In this document: positions 32,401 to 42,900 of the stretch, in pieces
Numbering within the stretch: position 1 is the first letter of the stretch
How the letters are laid out: every line of letters starts with the position of its first letter
Assembly: GCA_012845835.1 (NCBI GenBank)
Contig: JABAKD010000020.1
Coordinates: 2,428,936 to 2,492,935 of the forward strand
Length of the DNA: 64,000 bases
Direction: 5' to 3'
DNA from: Undaria pinnatifida
Lineage: Eukaryota; Sar; Phaeophyceae; Laminariales; Alariaceae
Notes under the pieces: generated by a model
What the model was told of the DNA's origin: nothing
Seen by the model: only the letters and a program-made list of their open reading frames with translations
The model's database searches: none
Program-made: the position numbers and the translations under genes

Positions 32401-34040
32401 GAAAAGTACAGCAAAAAGCACCCAGCACGGTACAGCATGGCACAGCACCGCACAGCAGTACCGCACGGCACAGCAGGCCACGGGCAGGGCACGGCAGGGC
32501 GCGGCCCCGCGCGGCATTGCACGGCGCTGCGCTGCTGGGCTAGCGCTGCGGTGGGCTCTGCTGAGCGGAGCCGAGCTGATGATGATGATGGGCCAAGCTA
32601 AGCTAAGCTGTGGGACCTCTGGTACTTGTATGACATGAAACATAGTGCAACTACAAAAAAAGGGAGCAAGGCATAAAAAAAAGCTGGACCGTTCCGCAAG
32701 TAATGCACGAAGGTTGTATCCAAGTGGGACCCCCGGAGATGCCAGGGATGCACCAACTGGGCACTTTCAGCAGAAAGATAAAAATAAGTATTTCTATCTA
32801 AGCTTCCTTGCCGGGCATCCATGTGGACATCAAGCAAGAGAAGTCGAATATCAAGTCGTGGAGGCGTGTAAAAGTAGAGTGGCTACACCAGCAGAATATA
32901 AAAGCTGCCTAAACGAGGATATTCCGCAATGAATTATCCACTATAAAAAGCCAATCTACTCTTGGAACTCCCTAATATAATCAAGCCGTTGTCATGGCCG
33001 TATCATACTCAAGTACAATCAACAGACACACGAGAGGAAACGAACTATCAACATCTTTGGGACACCAAAAAAGGGTTGATGCAATTGAGGCGACGCTCGA
33101 CGACCTGTGGGTCAAGACGTAAGAAGTAACTTCGGTGCTACTCCAGCATGATCTCATCGATGCTCGCCTCCCCAAACGCCACTGTCTCTCACTTGCGCTT
33201 GCTGCAGATCCACATGAGGCACCCCGCTAACCTCCCACACCCGAGATTCACCGCCATGACACTCGTCCACAACCATGACGTGGACCCGGAGGCTACTGCA
33301 ATGGAAATGCGGTTGAAGGCACCGCTTACTGCGGAAGCTAAGGCGCAAGTGGAGCAGATGACGGGTGAGCATCGTTCTCTCAGTTTCTTGTCGCAGCTTG
33401 AACGACAGGCGGTGGTTAGAATTTGCTCCGTTTTCTGCGCGCTTATGGTCGGGTGTCAGGTCACTGTAGTGAACATGAGCAGTATTTTAACTATTTTTTC
33501 TTGGCGTCCTCGCCGCCATGAGTTTGGTGGAGAGTGCCAAGGTGGGGAAGAGTCTGACCTTCGATGAGGACAACGGACGCTAATGTAGGTGTTTTTGTTG
33601 GGCGGAGCACTGCAGGCCACAGCGCATGCCAATCCGGGCTGGGTGGTGCATGCCCCCCCATTTCCTTGCCCATTCGCTGCGCCTGGAGCAGTACTTCTGT
33701 AGTGCCCGCTCCGTTACTGACCGTGGTCATGCGCTCCTGCTGTTTTGTTTTTTGCGTGCTCGGTGTCTGGTCTCACATTTCTTGTACGTTGTCAGCGGAA
33801 GGGATGAAGCCAAAAGCGATCGCGTCTGCCATATCGGCTCTACATGACCAGCCGATCAACCACCGTGCTGTCCAAAACGCAGCAGCAGCGTACACAAGGG
33901 CGAGGGCGCAAAATGCTAACAAACCGTCCGCTGAGCGATCTGAGAACCTCAATGAGACCAACGGCATTTTGACGGATGTCACGCCACCTGCTCAGGCGCG
34001 TTCGTTGGTTCAATCGTTGCTCGGCATGGCTCGTGTGTTC
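29447..34040 (+). CDS. FAR1/MULE-like DNA-binding protein gene, unit 1 (partial)
   Basis: Six plus-strand exons with good splice signals and compatible phases: 29447-29539, 29706-29798, 30192-30429, 30600-30655, 33208-33364, and 33796 to about 34040 or beyond. Exons 1-2 are Gln/Ser-rich. Exon 3 starts as a coiled coil (LRAELDAIVTENRVIDDLEE) and ends LMLKCRHGIKNRQ. Exon 4 holds KSKSQRTGCPFT. Exon 5 continues IHMRHPANL, then LVHNHDVDPEA and LTAEAKAQVEQMT. The spaced C, C and H-N-H fit the WRKY-GCM1-type zinc finger of FAR1 proteins and MULE transposases. Exon 6 has GMKPKAIASAISAL and VQNAAAAYTRAR, as in the linker before a MULE DDE domain, but no DDE domain was found. It could be a host regulator or a transposase N-terminus. 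Intron 4 holds a 2.2-kb insertion absent from unit 2. Confidence 0.55.
31013..31366 (-). CDS. 117-aa coiled-coil ORF of unknown function
   Basis: Uninterrupted minus-strand frame starting MIRQAGVLCKKDCSRER. The middle is a strongly charged helical stretch (LKALAERSERSQRMRMLELE, then ALVVRRCALKEEIEGG) with heptad-like Leu/Ala spacing, followed by FDYRTLDQMAESWDLMYPM. It sits exactly between two 85-bp direct repeats. I recognise no family. It may be the coding part of a small element or a captured exon. Confidence 0.4.
   Translation of the reverse strand: MIRQAGVLCKKDCSRERSKLRAHFLTMQDGKIQEFRMGLKALAERSERSQRMRMLELEALVVRRCALKEEIEGGDSFDYRTLDQMAESWDLMYPMANQTKDPNTSKSSTRLSYLCLS
31738..32705. repeat. 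Two tandem units of about 467 bp rich in GGCAC/CAGCA motifs
   Basis: Both units carry CTATAGCTGGGCTGAGC, a GAGAGCATTTTTTTT segment, TAGTACCTGGTACGTACAAC, AAAAGTACAGCAAAAAGCAC, a run of (CACGG)(CACAG)-type decamers, GCTAGCGCTGCGGTG and AGCTGTGGGACCTCTGGTAC. The start 31556-31650 is shared, inverted, with 12300-12400. Confidence 0.85.
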
Positions 34041-34361
34041 GCAAATCCTTGGCGGGGGGGGTCGGAGTATGGGGGAAGAGAGGTCTCGCTCTGTTGTCAG
34101 CCTCCCAGACACAGCGCGTTTTTTTTGCCGCCTAGCCCAAGTAACCCAAGAAGGCGATCATGTATCGAAGTTGGAGCAACCCGCCTGGGAATAGCGCCGC
34201 CGATGCGACATACTTTGTAATTTAGATAACTTCTTGTGTTCTGCTAGACTCGTAACTTCTAAACGGCGACGTCGAGCAGGCTCGGCTATAAGGGCACTGC
34301 GTTCTGCGTCGTATACGCATAGACAACGCTGACTGCTCTTGATCACCCGCGTGACGCACAG

Positions 34362-37118
34362 GGAATGGTTGAACCGGCAGTAAGCGTCAACATCCAGCCC
34401 GGTGGTGTGCCTGGACGGCCCGTGTTCAACAGCGCCGGTAGTGCTGTGGAGCAGGTGACGGTACCACTTGTATCATGTCTTTGCTGCTGTACTTGGCCTG
34501 CACATGTTATTGCAGTTGCTGCTCTTGGCTGTCCACTCTTTCGTCGAATAGAGGTGGTAGCACCTGCAATTGTTTACCATTTTCCCGCGCTAACTGCTCG
34601 CTCCCCGTACGTGAACCCCAGGGCTTGGCCGCGACGGCGCCAAACCCCCCGCTCCAGTCCGTTCGTGTGCCTCGACAAACGGCCAACAACAGCAGCGGTG
34701 GTTCCGGCCAACAGGTGAGGGGTTCGGCCTGTGCCGTGTAACTTAGCCTGCAATGCGCTTGGTTGTGCGCGCTTTCGTCGATAAGGGGTGGTGGCACCTG
34801 CAACTTCTGCCATTTTCCCGCGCTAACTGCTCGCTCCCCGTACGTGTGCCCCAGGGCTTGGCCGCGACGGCGCCCAGCCCCCAGCCCCAGTCCGTTCATG
34901 TGCCTGGACAAACGGCCAACAACAGCAGCGGTGATTCCGGCCAACAGGTGAGGGGTTCGGCCGATGCCGTGTTTTCGACCGGAATTCCCTCTCCGGGAAC
35001 GGATTGGAAGTTTGAATGACACGTTAATCCCAGCACAGGCACGACACATAACTACCTGCACCTCTGGGTGTGTTTTTGAGATGTCGGTCGAAGCGGGGCT
35101 GCAAAATGTGATTTTGCCGAGGATACATGGACCTGCGGAACATTATATGGCTTGGAGCTTTTGGATTTAACTCGTATTCGTATTCAACCATGTTCAATAG
35201 CAGGATAGACTACGGCAGTCGCTTAGCAGTTGTCCTCGGTACTACGTCGTGTGCCGATGTCACCACCATTGCGGCGCTTCTTGTGCGGACTCCCCACAGC
35301 GGCCCCTTTTGTATACGCTGTACGTACGACTCTATTATCGAAGACCAACGACGGAAGTGCAGACTCATTACGAGCGGAGCTGGACGCCATCGTAACGGAG
35401 AACAGAGTGATTGATGACCTTGAGGAAGATGTGCGAAAAATCTGCGGTGTACACGGTGTCGTCCTTGCGGTGGGAGGGTCGCTACGAACGACCGACAAAA
35501 AAAGAAGAAGCATGCTCATGCTCAAGTGCCGACACGGCGTAAAGAACCGACAGGCTTCTTGGCAGGCGCTCCAATACGATGGTGAGACTTAGACGCTCCC
35601 CGAGGACCTCTTGCGTCGCGCAGGAAGCGGTGCCATGGTCGTTGGAAGCTTTTGGCGCCATAAAACGTATGCCCATCGTATAATGGACGCTGTGCTCAAC
35701 TAACCACACACCCGTGACTGTCCTGATCGAACGTGCTTCTGCTCGTGCATGTGCTGCAGGGCCCTGTAAAATCCGACGCAAGTCCAAGAGCCAAAGAACA
35801 GGGTGTCCATTCACGGTAAGCACCCCGGTAATGCACTAACATACTGCAGTTATTCGCTGTGCTCGTCCATGTCACGGAGAGCGGCAAGAAGTGGGAACGT
35901 CCCTGGGCGGAACCCCTTCTATAATATTTTCACCGTGGCACCGTACATTCATACGTAGCCCTGCGTGAGGAATAGCACGCACGGGAGAAAGTGAACTATC
36001 AACGCCTTTGGGACTCAAAAATGGACGAAGACTATAGCATCGACCACTGCTTGATTTCGAGATTACCCATTTTGTGACCGTACCATAGTGCAGGGAGTTG
36101 AACAACACGGGCGCAGCATGATCCTACTCGTACCGCTGCGCGCTGGCAGTATGATACGATTAGGCTGTTGATGAGACCAGACGCATCGTTTGCTAGGCCG
36201 CTATTTTTGGGTCTCAAAGGAGTTGATAAGGTTGAGACGACCCTCGACGACCTTTGGGTCAAGTTGTACGCAGTAACCTCGGTGCTACTCTAGCATGATG
36301 TCATCGATGCTCGCCTCCCCAAACGCCACTGTCTCTCACTTGCGCTTGCTGCAGATCCACATGAGGCACCCCGCCAACCTCCCACATCCGAGATTCACCG
36401 CCATGACACTCGTCCACAACCATGACGTGGACCCGGAGGCTACTGCAATGGAAATGCGGTTGAAGGCACCGCTTACTGCGGAAGCTAAGGCGCAAGTGGA
36501 GCAGATGACGGGTGAGCATCGTTCTCTCAGTTTCCTGTCGCAGCTTGAACGACGAGCAGTGGTTGGAATTTGCTCCGTTTTCTGCGCGCTTATGGTCGGG
36601 TGTCAGGTCACTGTAGTGAACATGAGCAGTATTTTAACTATTTTTTTCTTGGCGTCCTCGCCGCCATGAGTTTGGTGGAGAGTGCCAAGGTGGGGAAGAG
36701 TCTGACCTTCGATGAGGACAACGGACGCTAATGTAGGTGTTTTTGTTGGGCGGAGCACTGCAGGCCACAGCGCATGCCAATCCGGGCTGGGTGGTGCATG
36801 CCCCCCCATTTCCTTGCCCATTCGCTGCGCCTGGAGCAGTACTGCTGTAGTGCCCGCTCCGTTACTGACCGTGGTCATGCGCTCCTGCTGTCTTGTTTTC
36901 GCGTGCTCGGTGTCTGGTCTCATATTTCTTGTACGTTGTCAGCGGAAGGTATGAAGCCAAAAGCGATCGCGTCTGCCATATCGGCTCTACATGACCAGCC
37001 GATCAACCACCGTGCTGTCCAAAACGCAGCAGCAGCGTACACAAGGGCGAGGGCGCAAAATGCTAACAGACCGTCCGCTGAGCGATCTGAGACCTCAATA
37101 AGACCAACGGCATTTTGA
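34362..37118 (+). pseudogene. FAR1/MULE-like gene, unit 2 (frameshifted tandem copy)
   Basis: Exons parallel unit 1: 34362-34454, 34622-34714, an extra duplicated exon 2 at 34855-34947, 35344-35581, 35760-35815, 36355-36511, and 36943 onward. All splice signals are kept and protein identity is high (exon 5 is nearly identical). In the last exon one base is missing relative to unit 1 (GAGACCTCAATAAG against GAGAACCTCAATGAG), so the frame ends at 37118 soon after SAERSET. The two units lie head to tail and both start with a CCGATGCGAC segment (29285 and 34197). Confidence 0.6.
34515..34985 (+). repeat. About 240-bp tandem duplication containing an exon (unit 2, exon 2)
   Basis: The segment from TTTCGTCGA through CCCGCGCTAACTGCTCGCT, the exon GLAATAPNP... 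and its donor occurs twice in tandem. Both exon copies are 93 bp, phase 0, with intact AG and GTGAGG, so a transcript could include one or both. Confidence 0.8.
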
Positions 37119-38825
37119 CGGATGTCACGCCACCTGCTCAGGCGCGTTCGTTGGTTCAATCGTTGCTCGGCATGGCTCGTGTGTTCGCAAATCCTTGGCG
37201 AAGGGGGTCGGGGTCGGGCGGGGGGGGGGTCTCGCTCTGTTGTCAGCTTCCCAGACACAGCGCGTTTTTTTTGCCGCCTAGCCCAAGTAACCCGAGAAAG
37301 CGATCATGTATCGAAGTTGGAGCAACCCGCCCGGGAGGCGAAGACGACTCCCATCATAAACAGTTCGTACGTATATGGTGGGGCGGAGGGGAGGGCGTTT
37401 AGTCCGCCGTGGGGGTGTAAATAGCTGTCAATAGGTGTTTAAAGACAAATTGGAATTCGAGCACGAACTGTGGGCGATAGTAGAGTAGAAAATGGGCTTA
37501 GGGCAGGAGGGTGAGAGGCGACGAAGGGGCCAGGGATACTTTAGAACCCGAACCCCCTTCAGAGGTGTTGCGAATTTGTGGGCTGTAATCAACTATCTAA
37601 AGCCGATTGTTTTGGGTGGTACAGGGCACATGGAGTTAGTCTCAACCGAGATACAGCATATTCGATGCGTTTGTTGTATACGGGTAATGCACGTTTATTT
37701 CATTGCTGGAGTTGTCGATGTTACCGATCCGAACGCGGCTTTCACCGCCAGTAGACACGATGCCATACTTTCCGTCGGTGTCTTGCCCGCCATCCATAAA
37801 GGTCGAAGCAGCAAGAGAGGGTGTGGAAAAAATACAGGCGAAACCTTTAACGAAAAAAGTGTGGCAGCGGCAGTAAAATACGGCGGTTGCTGGAGACGCA
37901 CCAGAAATGCCCCAACCCCCGTAGTATTAGTTAAGCAACCACCGCAGAGATACACCGCCAGACCAAGAAACCTGGCACACATCATGGCTCTAGATCGAAT
38001 CTCGGCTGTTTCAGGGTCCGCCGGAATACTTGACGGCACGCTTCTGCTGGGTCGTACGAATGTCGGTGATCAGGATCAAGGGATCTCTTGGTACCTCCTA
38101 TTTAGCACTATTATGCCGTATTCTGCCCTCCTTGCTGCCCTGTGTTTTGACCTTGAGCTGCCTGATGAGACAATATTTTCATATTTTCGAAACGAATGAG
38201 ATGTATCTGCGGCAAGCAGTGTATACCCAGCACCGACATGCCTGTGTCCCCGCGAGGGCGCTTCCTGACGCATGACGTCGTCGGCATTGGACAAGTCACA
38301 TCAGCCACTCACTATTATTGCTATATAACTGGTACTGGCTTTTGAGGGCGCGGACTACGCGCCATGATTTTCGGTAGAAAGTTATTGAGCACGGCTACAT
38401 ATGCCCAAGTGAGAGGCCGACGACGAACAACAACAGGCGCGAGGACTGCTGTCCTGTTGCTATGTTGCTTCGCGAACCATAGAGTCGTGCCATTTACGCC
38501 ACAACACTGGTTCCATGCCATCGGGAAAGCGTAACGGACGGCAAAGAAGGACAAGACATCCAAAACAGAAACAACAGCCAACGCGATCGTACAGCAATCG
38601 AAAAATGCCTTCGACCTCGGCGTATCGCGGTTAGTTAATTATCCAACACATACATACGTCACGAACCCTTTGCAACGGACGGTGAGACATAAATGTAACT
38701 CGGAACACCCAAAATACCCCCCGAGGTTAAGGTTGTACTCTGCACCACCCGGGCACACCTATTACCAGTGTCTATCCACCCACACCAACATGGAAAATTT
38801 TACGACACAAGAATTAAAACTTTTT

Positions 38826-38890
38826 AATAAAAATTGAAAAGTGTCCGCTGTGAGTACGATCGATTGAATATAGTTGAAACTCAACTTTGC
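38826..38890 (+). repeat. Diverged fragment of the dispersed repeat
   Basis: AATAAAAATTGAAAAGTGTC, CGCTGTGAG, GTTGAAACTCAACTTTGCAA and GCTGCGTGG follow the order of the 2146-2210 and 25917-25985 copies, same strand, with many substitutions. Confidence 0.6.
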
Positions 38891-38998
38891 AAGCTGCGTG
38901 GTACATCTATGAACAACGCAAAGGGAAAAGGATCGAAGGATCGCAACGTCTTCTTAATAATATATTGTGTTATTAGTCGAGTACGAGTACAGAGTACA

Positions 38999-39062
38999 CG
39001 GTCTCCTGCACTACTTGCATTTTGCGTGGAAGCTCATGAAAGCCTCCTTGGAAGCTTCACAT
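38999..39062. repeat. Lone end of the GGAAGCTTCC element
   Basis: CGGTCTCCTGCACTACTTGC and the following 25 bp (through TGGAAGCTCATGAAAGC) match the right terminus of the 49899-51140 element in inverted orientation almost base for base. Only one and a half internal units follow (CCTTGGAAGCTTCAC). It is a solo end or a minimal deletion derivative. Confidence 0.8.
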
Positions 39063-39951
39063 TAAACCGTCCTTACTACCCAACGACATCAGTACACCCA
39101 GCAGTGCCCGAGCTAAATAATTCTTCATAGAGACAGAAATTATGTGGTCACGGACTGCCGTGAAACAGAGTAAACCAAACAGTCGCAATTCATCAAGTTA
39201 AAAGCAAGTGAAATGCTTGCGTACCGGGTACGAGAACACAACAAAACAAGCCAGACCATGCAAAAAAAGAGAAAAAAAAAAGGAAAAGAAAGAAAGAAAA
39301 GAGTAGTCGGAAAAAAAACTACCAAGGGTGAGTGTGAGTCACACGATGGATATCATACGGTTACGATACCCTCAAGTACTACTGTATGTAGTAGTATACT
39401 GAAGATACGACTGACTCATCATGCGTTCGTGCCGTAACCATGACACTACAGCAATATCAACCGTTGGAAACGTCCACCAGTGTATGAATGGCCAACTGAC
39501 CACGCGGGTAGGAGAGGCATCATCGTGAGACAGGTTAGTACCACATTCTAATCGTATTGCCCAGCCTATTGGCCATCAGGTATGAAAGTTTGTACTACCC
39601 AAGGCATGTCATACGATAGCCCATAGTGTCTATCTAGTGTCTAACCGTCATAATAGGCAATCATATCGAATATCGCCATACCACCCTGCTGGGGGGTAGA
39701 CTATAGTCTAGCCCGACGGAGTTCCACGACTCCGGGGTTGCGTTCTTTTGAAACCGATTCCAAATGAGCCCCAACGGCACATATGGATCGCGGATCATAG
39801 ACGGTGGATGGGATGATGCATGGGATGATGCAAGCATCTGCACTACGATCCACCCCCGGCATACAATCCTCCTTCAATACCGTAAGTAATCTGGTACATG
39901 GTGGTCAGTGCTGGTCGGGTGTGCCAAGAGGTACTCGTGCTGCTGCTGTAG

Positions 39952-42900
39952 ATGGAAGAGGTCGACGAGCTCGTGCCCCACCCAGACGAGAACGGAACAT
40001 TGAACCTTACGCACAGAGCTTGGGTGCTGCTGGACAGCGTAATTTGGACGATGTGAGCGCTTCCTTTCGACTTCGACGACAGTCGAGCAAGAGCAAGCTT
40101 TGCTATCATACAGCAGTATTGAAGAATCACATCATACCGCGGTGACATTTTGACTCATTCGTATTGTCTACACGTACGTCTAGAACTAAAAGCACAAAGA
40201 AAATGTCACCGGCAGCACAATCCCGTTCCTTGCTTTCTTTCGCTTGCTCGTACAATTCTTGCCCGCGTATGGCAATCTTTCTTGCCTTTTGCCTTTTGGT
40301 TCGTGCAGGAAACGAGAGCTGATGTACCTGAACGTGTCCTTTAACAACATCGAATATCTGCCTCCGGAGCTTGGCCATCTTGTTCTTCTAAAGTGAGACT
40401 GCTTTTCGGAATCCTGGGTATTCGCTGGTCTTCCTTTTTTAGACGTAACGATGACGGCTGAGCTTGCGTTTCAGCCGACAACGCGAACTCAAGTAACTGA
40501 ACGGTTTTGAGCCGCACGCCCGCAATGCCAATATCACCAATCATCAGTCATCAGATACCGAAGTAGCAAGCAACTCGTTGTTGTCTCTACAATTGTAAGG
40601 GAACGCCCCCTTGGGGGACGAAGGGTTGATGTTGGGAAGCACGGTCCTCATGGTTTGCGGTGCTTTATTCACCCATCTCTCCGTTAGCTCGCTGCTTGGG
40701 CACAAGACAAGGAGTATCACACCGAGTCACTCATTACGGGACAGCAAATAACTGAAACCATACGAGTAGGGGATGTCCCACCTGGAGCATCACCTGTACG
40801 TTCTTGCCGGCTATGATGATGGCCTTGACGCGCAAGACTCCAGAGGCCATCAGACTGCTATGACACGGTTTCACTCAACCTACGTCCTGATTCCACCTCA
40901 AATCCATAGACCACCCATCTACGTATCGCACTCTATAACAACAGCCCACCCTAAACAGTCGTAGATGCAGATCGCACAACAATCAAAGGATGTCAACAAC
41001 ACGTCCAGAAATTTAAAAGGGGATCGAAGGCGTGGCTATTCGAAACAAACGAAAATGAGGGTATAGATCCCCCCACACCTCTTATTGTGGCTAAGACGAA
41101 TCATTGCAAAAGTTTCACCCCGGTGATGGAGCTCACAAACGTGGGAGCTCGAGATCGGGTACGTACTTACGGTCTACCAGTAGCAATCGGTCTACGAAAA
41201 CCCGGAGGGCAAGGCCACTCATTAATTAAGCGTATTGATGCAAAGGGAAACAAGATGAAGGCAGTGCTATATAGACATGTGTCTCGCGAGGCTTGAGTTC
41301 TTCCTTTTTGTTGGCTCCTTTCTTGCTTCTTGGCGTGTTGAACCAATAGCATCACTAGCTGTGGCTAATTCGCAACGAACATCTTCGTCAAAAACAAGGA
41401 CGCCAAGAAACAAGAAAGGGGCCAACAAAAAGGAAGAACTCAAGTCTCGCGAAAACAAAAAAAACAACGCGGCAAGCATCTATGTTGGTACCTAATGCTT
41501 AGGGCGAGGGCAAAACGAGATGGCGGAAGCCATAGCGTGGTACGAAAACAGCATGCTTCAGTATGCATGAAGCGTAGGCGCAGGCCACACCCGGGGTAGA
41601 AAGTGGAAGTATAAATACAAAGACGATCACTCGTCGTGCCGTAGAAAAGTAGAACAACTGAAGGCACACGCCCACGCTCACAGCGAATCACCGTGATGAT
41701 CACCGAAAAACGGACAAATACCATCTTGAAGGCGACACAGAAGACAGAAGACAGAAAACATACCTCTAAGTTAACAAATACGGTTTTGGACCCACAAGGA
41801 CAGTCGGGCTCAGAGGGGCTACAGTGGGGAGCTACGAGGCGATAATGCTGACTCTATCGATGGAAGGGCACTAATGAGCTAGTTGGGCAGGGAGCTCCTA
41901 AGCGCGATAGGAGTTCACGAGCAGGTACGCCCAGAAAAAAGGGAAAAGGCTGCTACGGTCGATAGCTGGTCACATCTATAACCGTTAAGGAACAAGTGCG
42001 CCCATGAAAGGCAAGGGAAACAAAAAATACACACATGAACGCGACAACGGACGGGTATACGTTCCGAGCATGCACGTACTGGAATGTTGGGAGGGTATAC
42101 GTTCCCGTCCGGCACATGTGGCAGGAGGAAGAAAGCCCAAGAAAGAAAATGCAAAAGTCGTACGAATTTGCCAAAGGCGGGAGGGTATACGTTCCCACCC
42201 GGCACATGCTGGGGAAGGAAGGCCAAGAAAGAAAAATTCAAAACTCACACGAATTTTCCACCGCGCGCTGTAAGAAGGGCCAAAAGAGGGTCGTAAAACA
42301 ACGTACCCGAATATGCTATCTAACAGCAAGCACATGATGCAAGCGATATCTCGGCTGAGAAAGAAGCGGACGAGGCTACGAAGAACGACTTGGCGGGCTG
42401 ACACCAGAAGTAGGCCTAGAGGGGAGTCAACAAACGTTGGACCCAGACATGCTAGCAAATCTGGCAAAGCTGGCATAGAACCATTACTATTGAAAGCTAA
42501 GATACCAAAACCAAACACAATACAACCGACAGCCTCTGCATGCCTAAACGAGAAGGAGGGGGCTTGTGCAGTGCGAAATAACCGGAAGGCACCATACACG
42601 ACGCTCCCAATAACACTTACTACGTACGCAGTGCAGAAAGTAGGAAAAAGGGCCAGGGAAGCTACCCCAAAGCGGTTTTGCGAACTGATAAACAAGGCAA
42701 GGTAAACCTGCGGGAATAAGACGACACACGGCAGGATTGTGGCTTAGTTATGAAAACGGGGCAAGCTAAACCGGCGGGAAGCAGAAGACGGAGTCACCAC
42801 GAGGTTTCAGCCTAATTACGAAAAGGAGCGAGATAAACCAATGGCTGGACAGCCGATGACTGGGAGGCCAGAGTAGTATACCAACACGAACATGCATGTA

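Larger units (their letters stand above)
30817..33030. mobile_element. About 2.2-kb insertion in unit 1, absent from unit 2
   Basis: Units 1 and 2 match up to CCCTGCGTGAGGAATAG (30798-30816 and 35958-35974) and resume near GAAACGAACTATCAAC (33034) / AAAGTGAACTATCAAC (35989). The extra DNA contains a pair of direct repeats of about 85 bp (30828-30915 and 31394-31480) around a minus-strand ORF, then the GC-rich tandem repeat 31738-32705. No inverted ends or transposase were seen, so the mechanism is unknown and it may be several nested insertions. Confidence 0.55.
37338..39951. other. Region upstream of the LRR gene
   Basis: A plus-strand frame of 235 codons (37492-38199, starting MGLGQEGERRRRGQGYF) is the longest here. 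It has no motif, domain or splice pattern that I recognise, and I leave it as a chance or relic ORF. Fragments of dispersed repeats occur at 38826-38890 and 38999-39062. A purine tract lies at 39262-39305. No TATA box or obvious core promoter was found before 39952; an upstream non-coding exon is possible because an AG directly precedes the start codon. Confidence 0.35.

Noticed and set aside
37492-38199. 235-codon plus-strand ORF upstream of the LRR gene
   Set aside because: No recognisable motif, uneven composition, no splice context. Kept only as a note in the upstream region entry.
41985-42695. 236-codon minus-strand ORF in LRR intron 2 with hydrophobic runs
   Set aside because: Much of it is the translated 86-bp minisatellite; no family features or splice signals.
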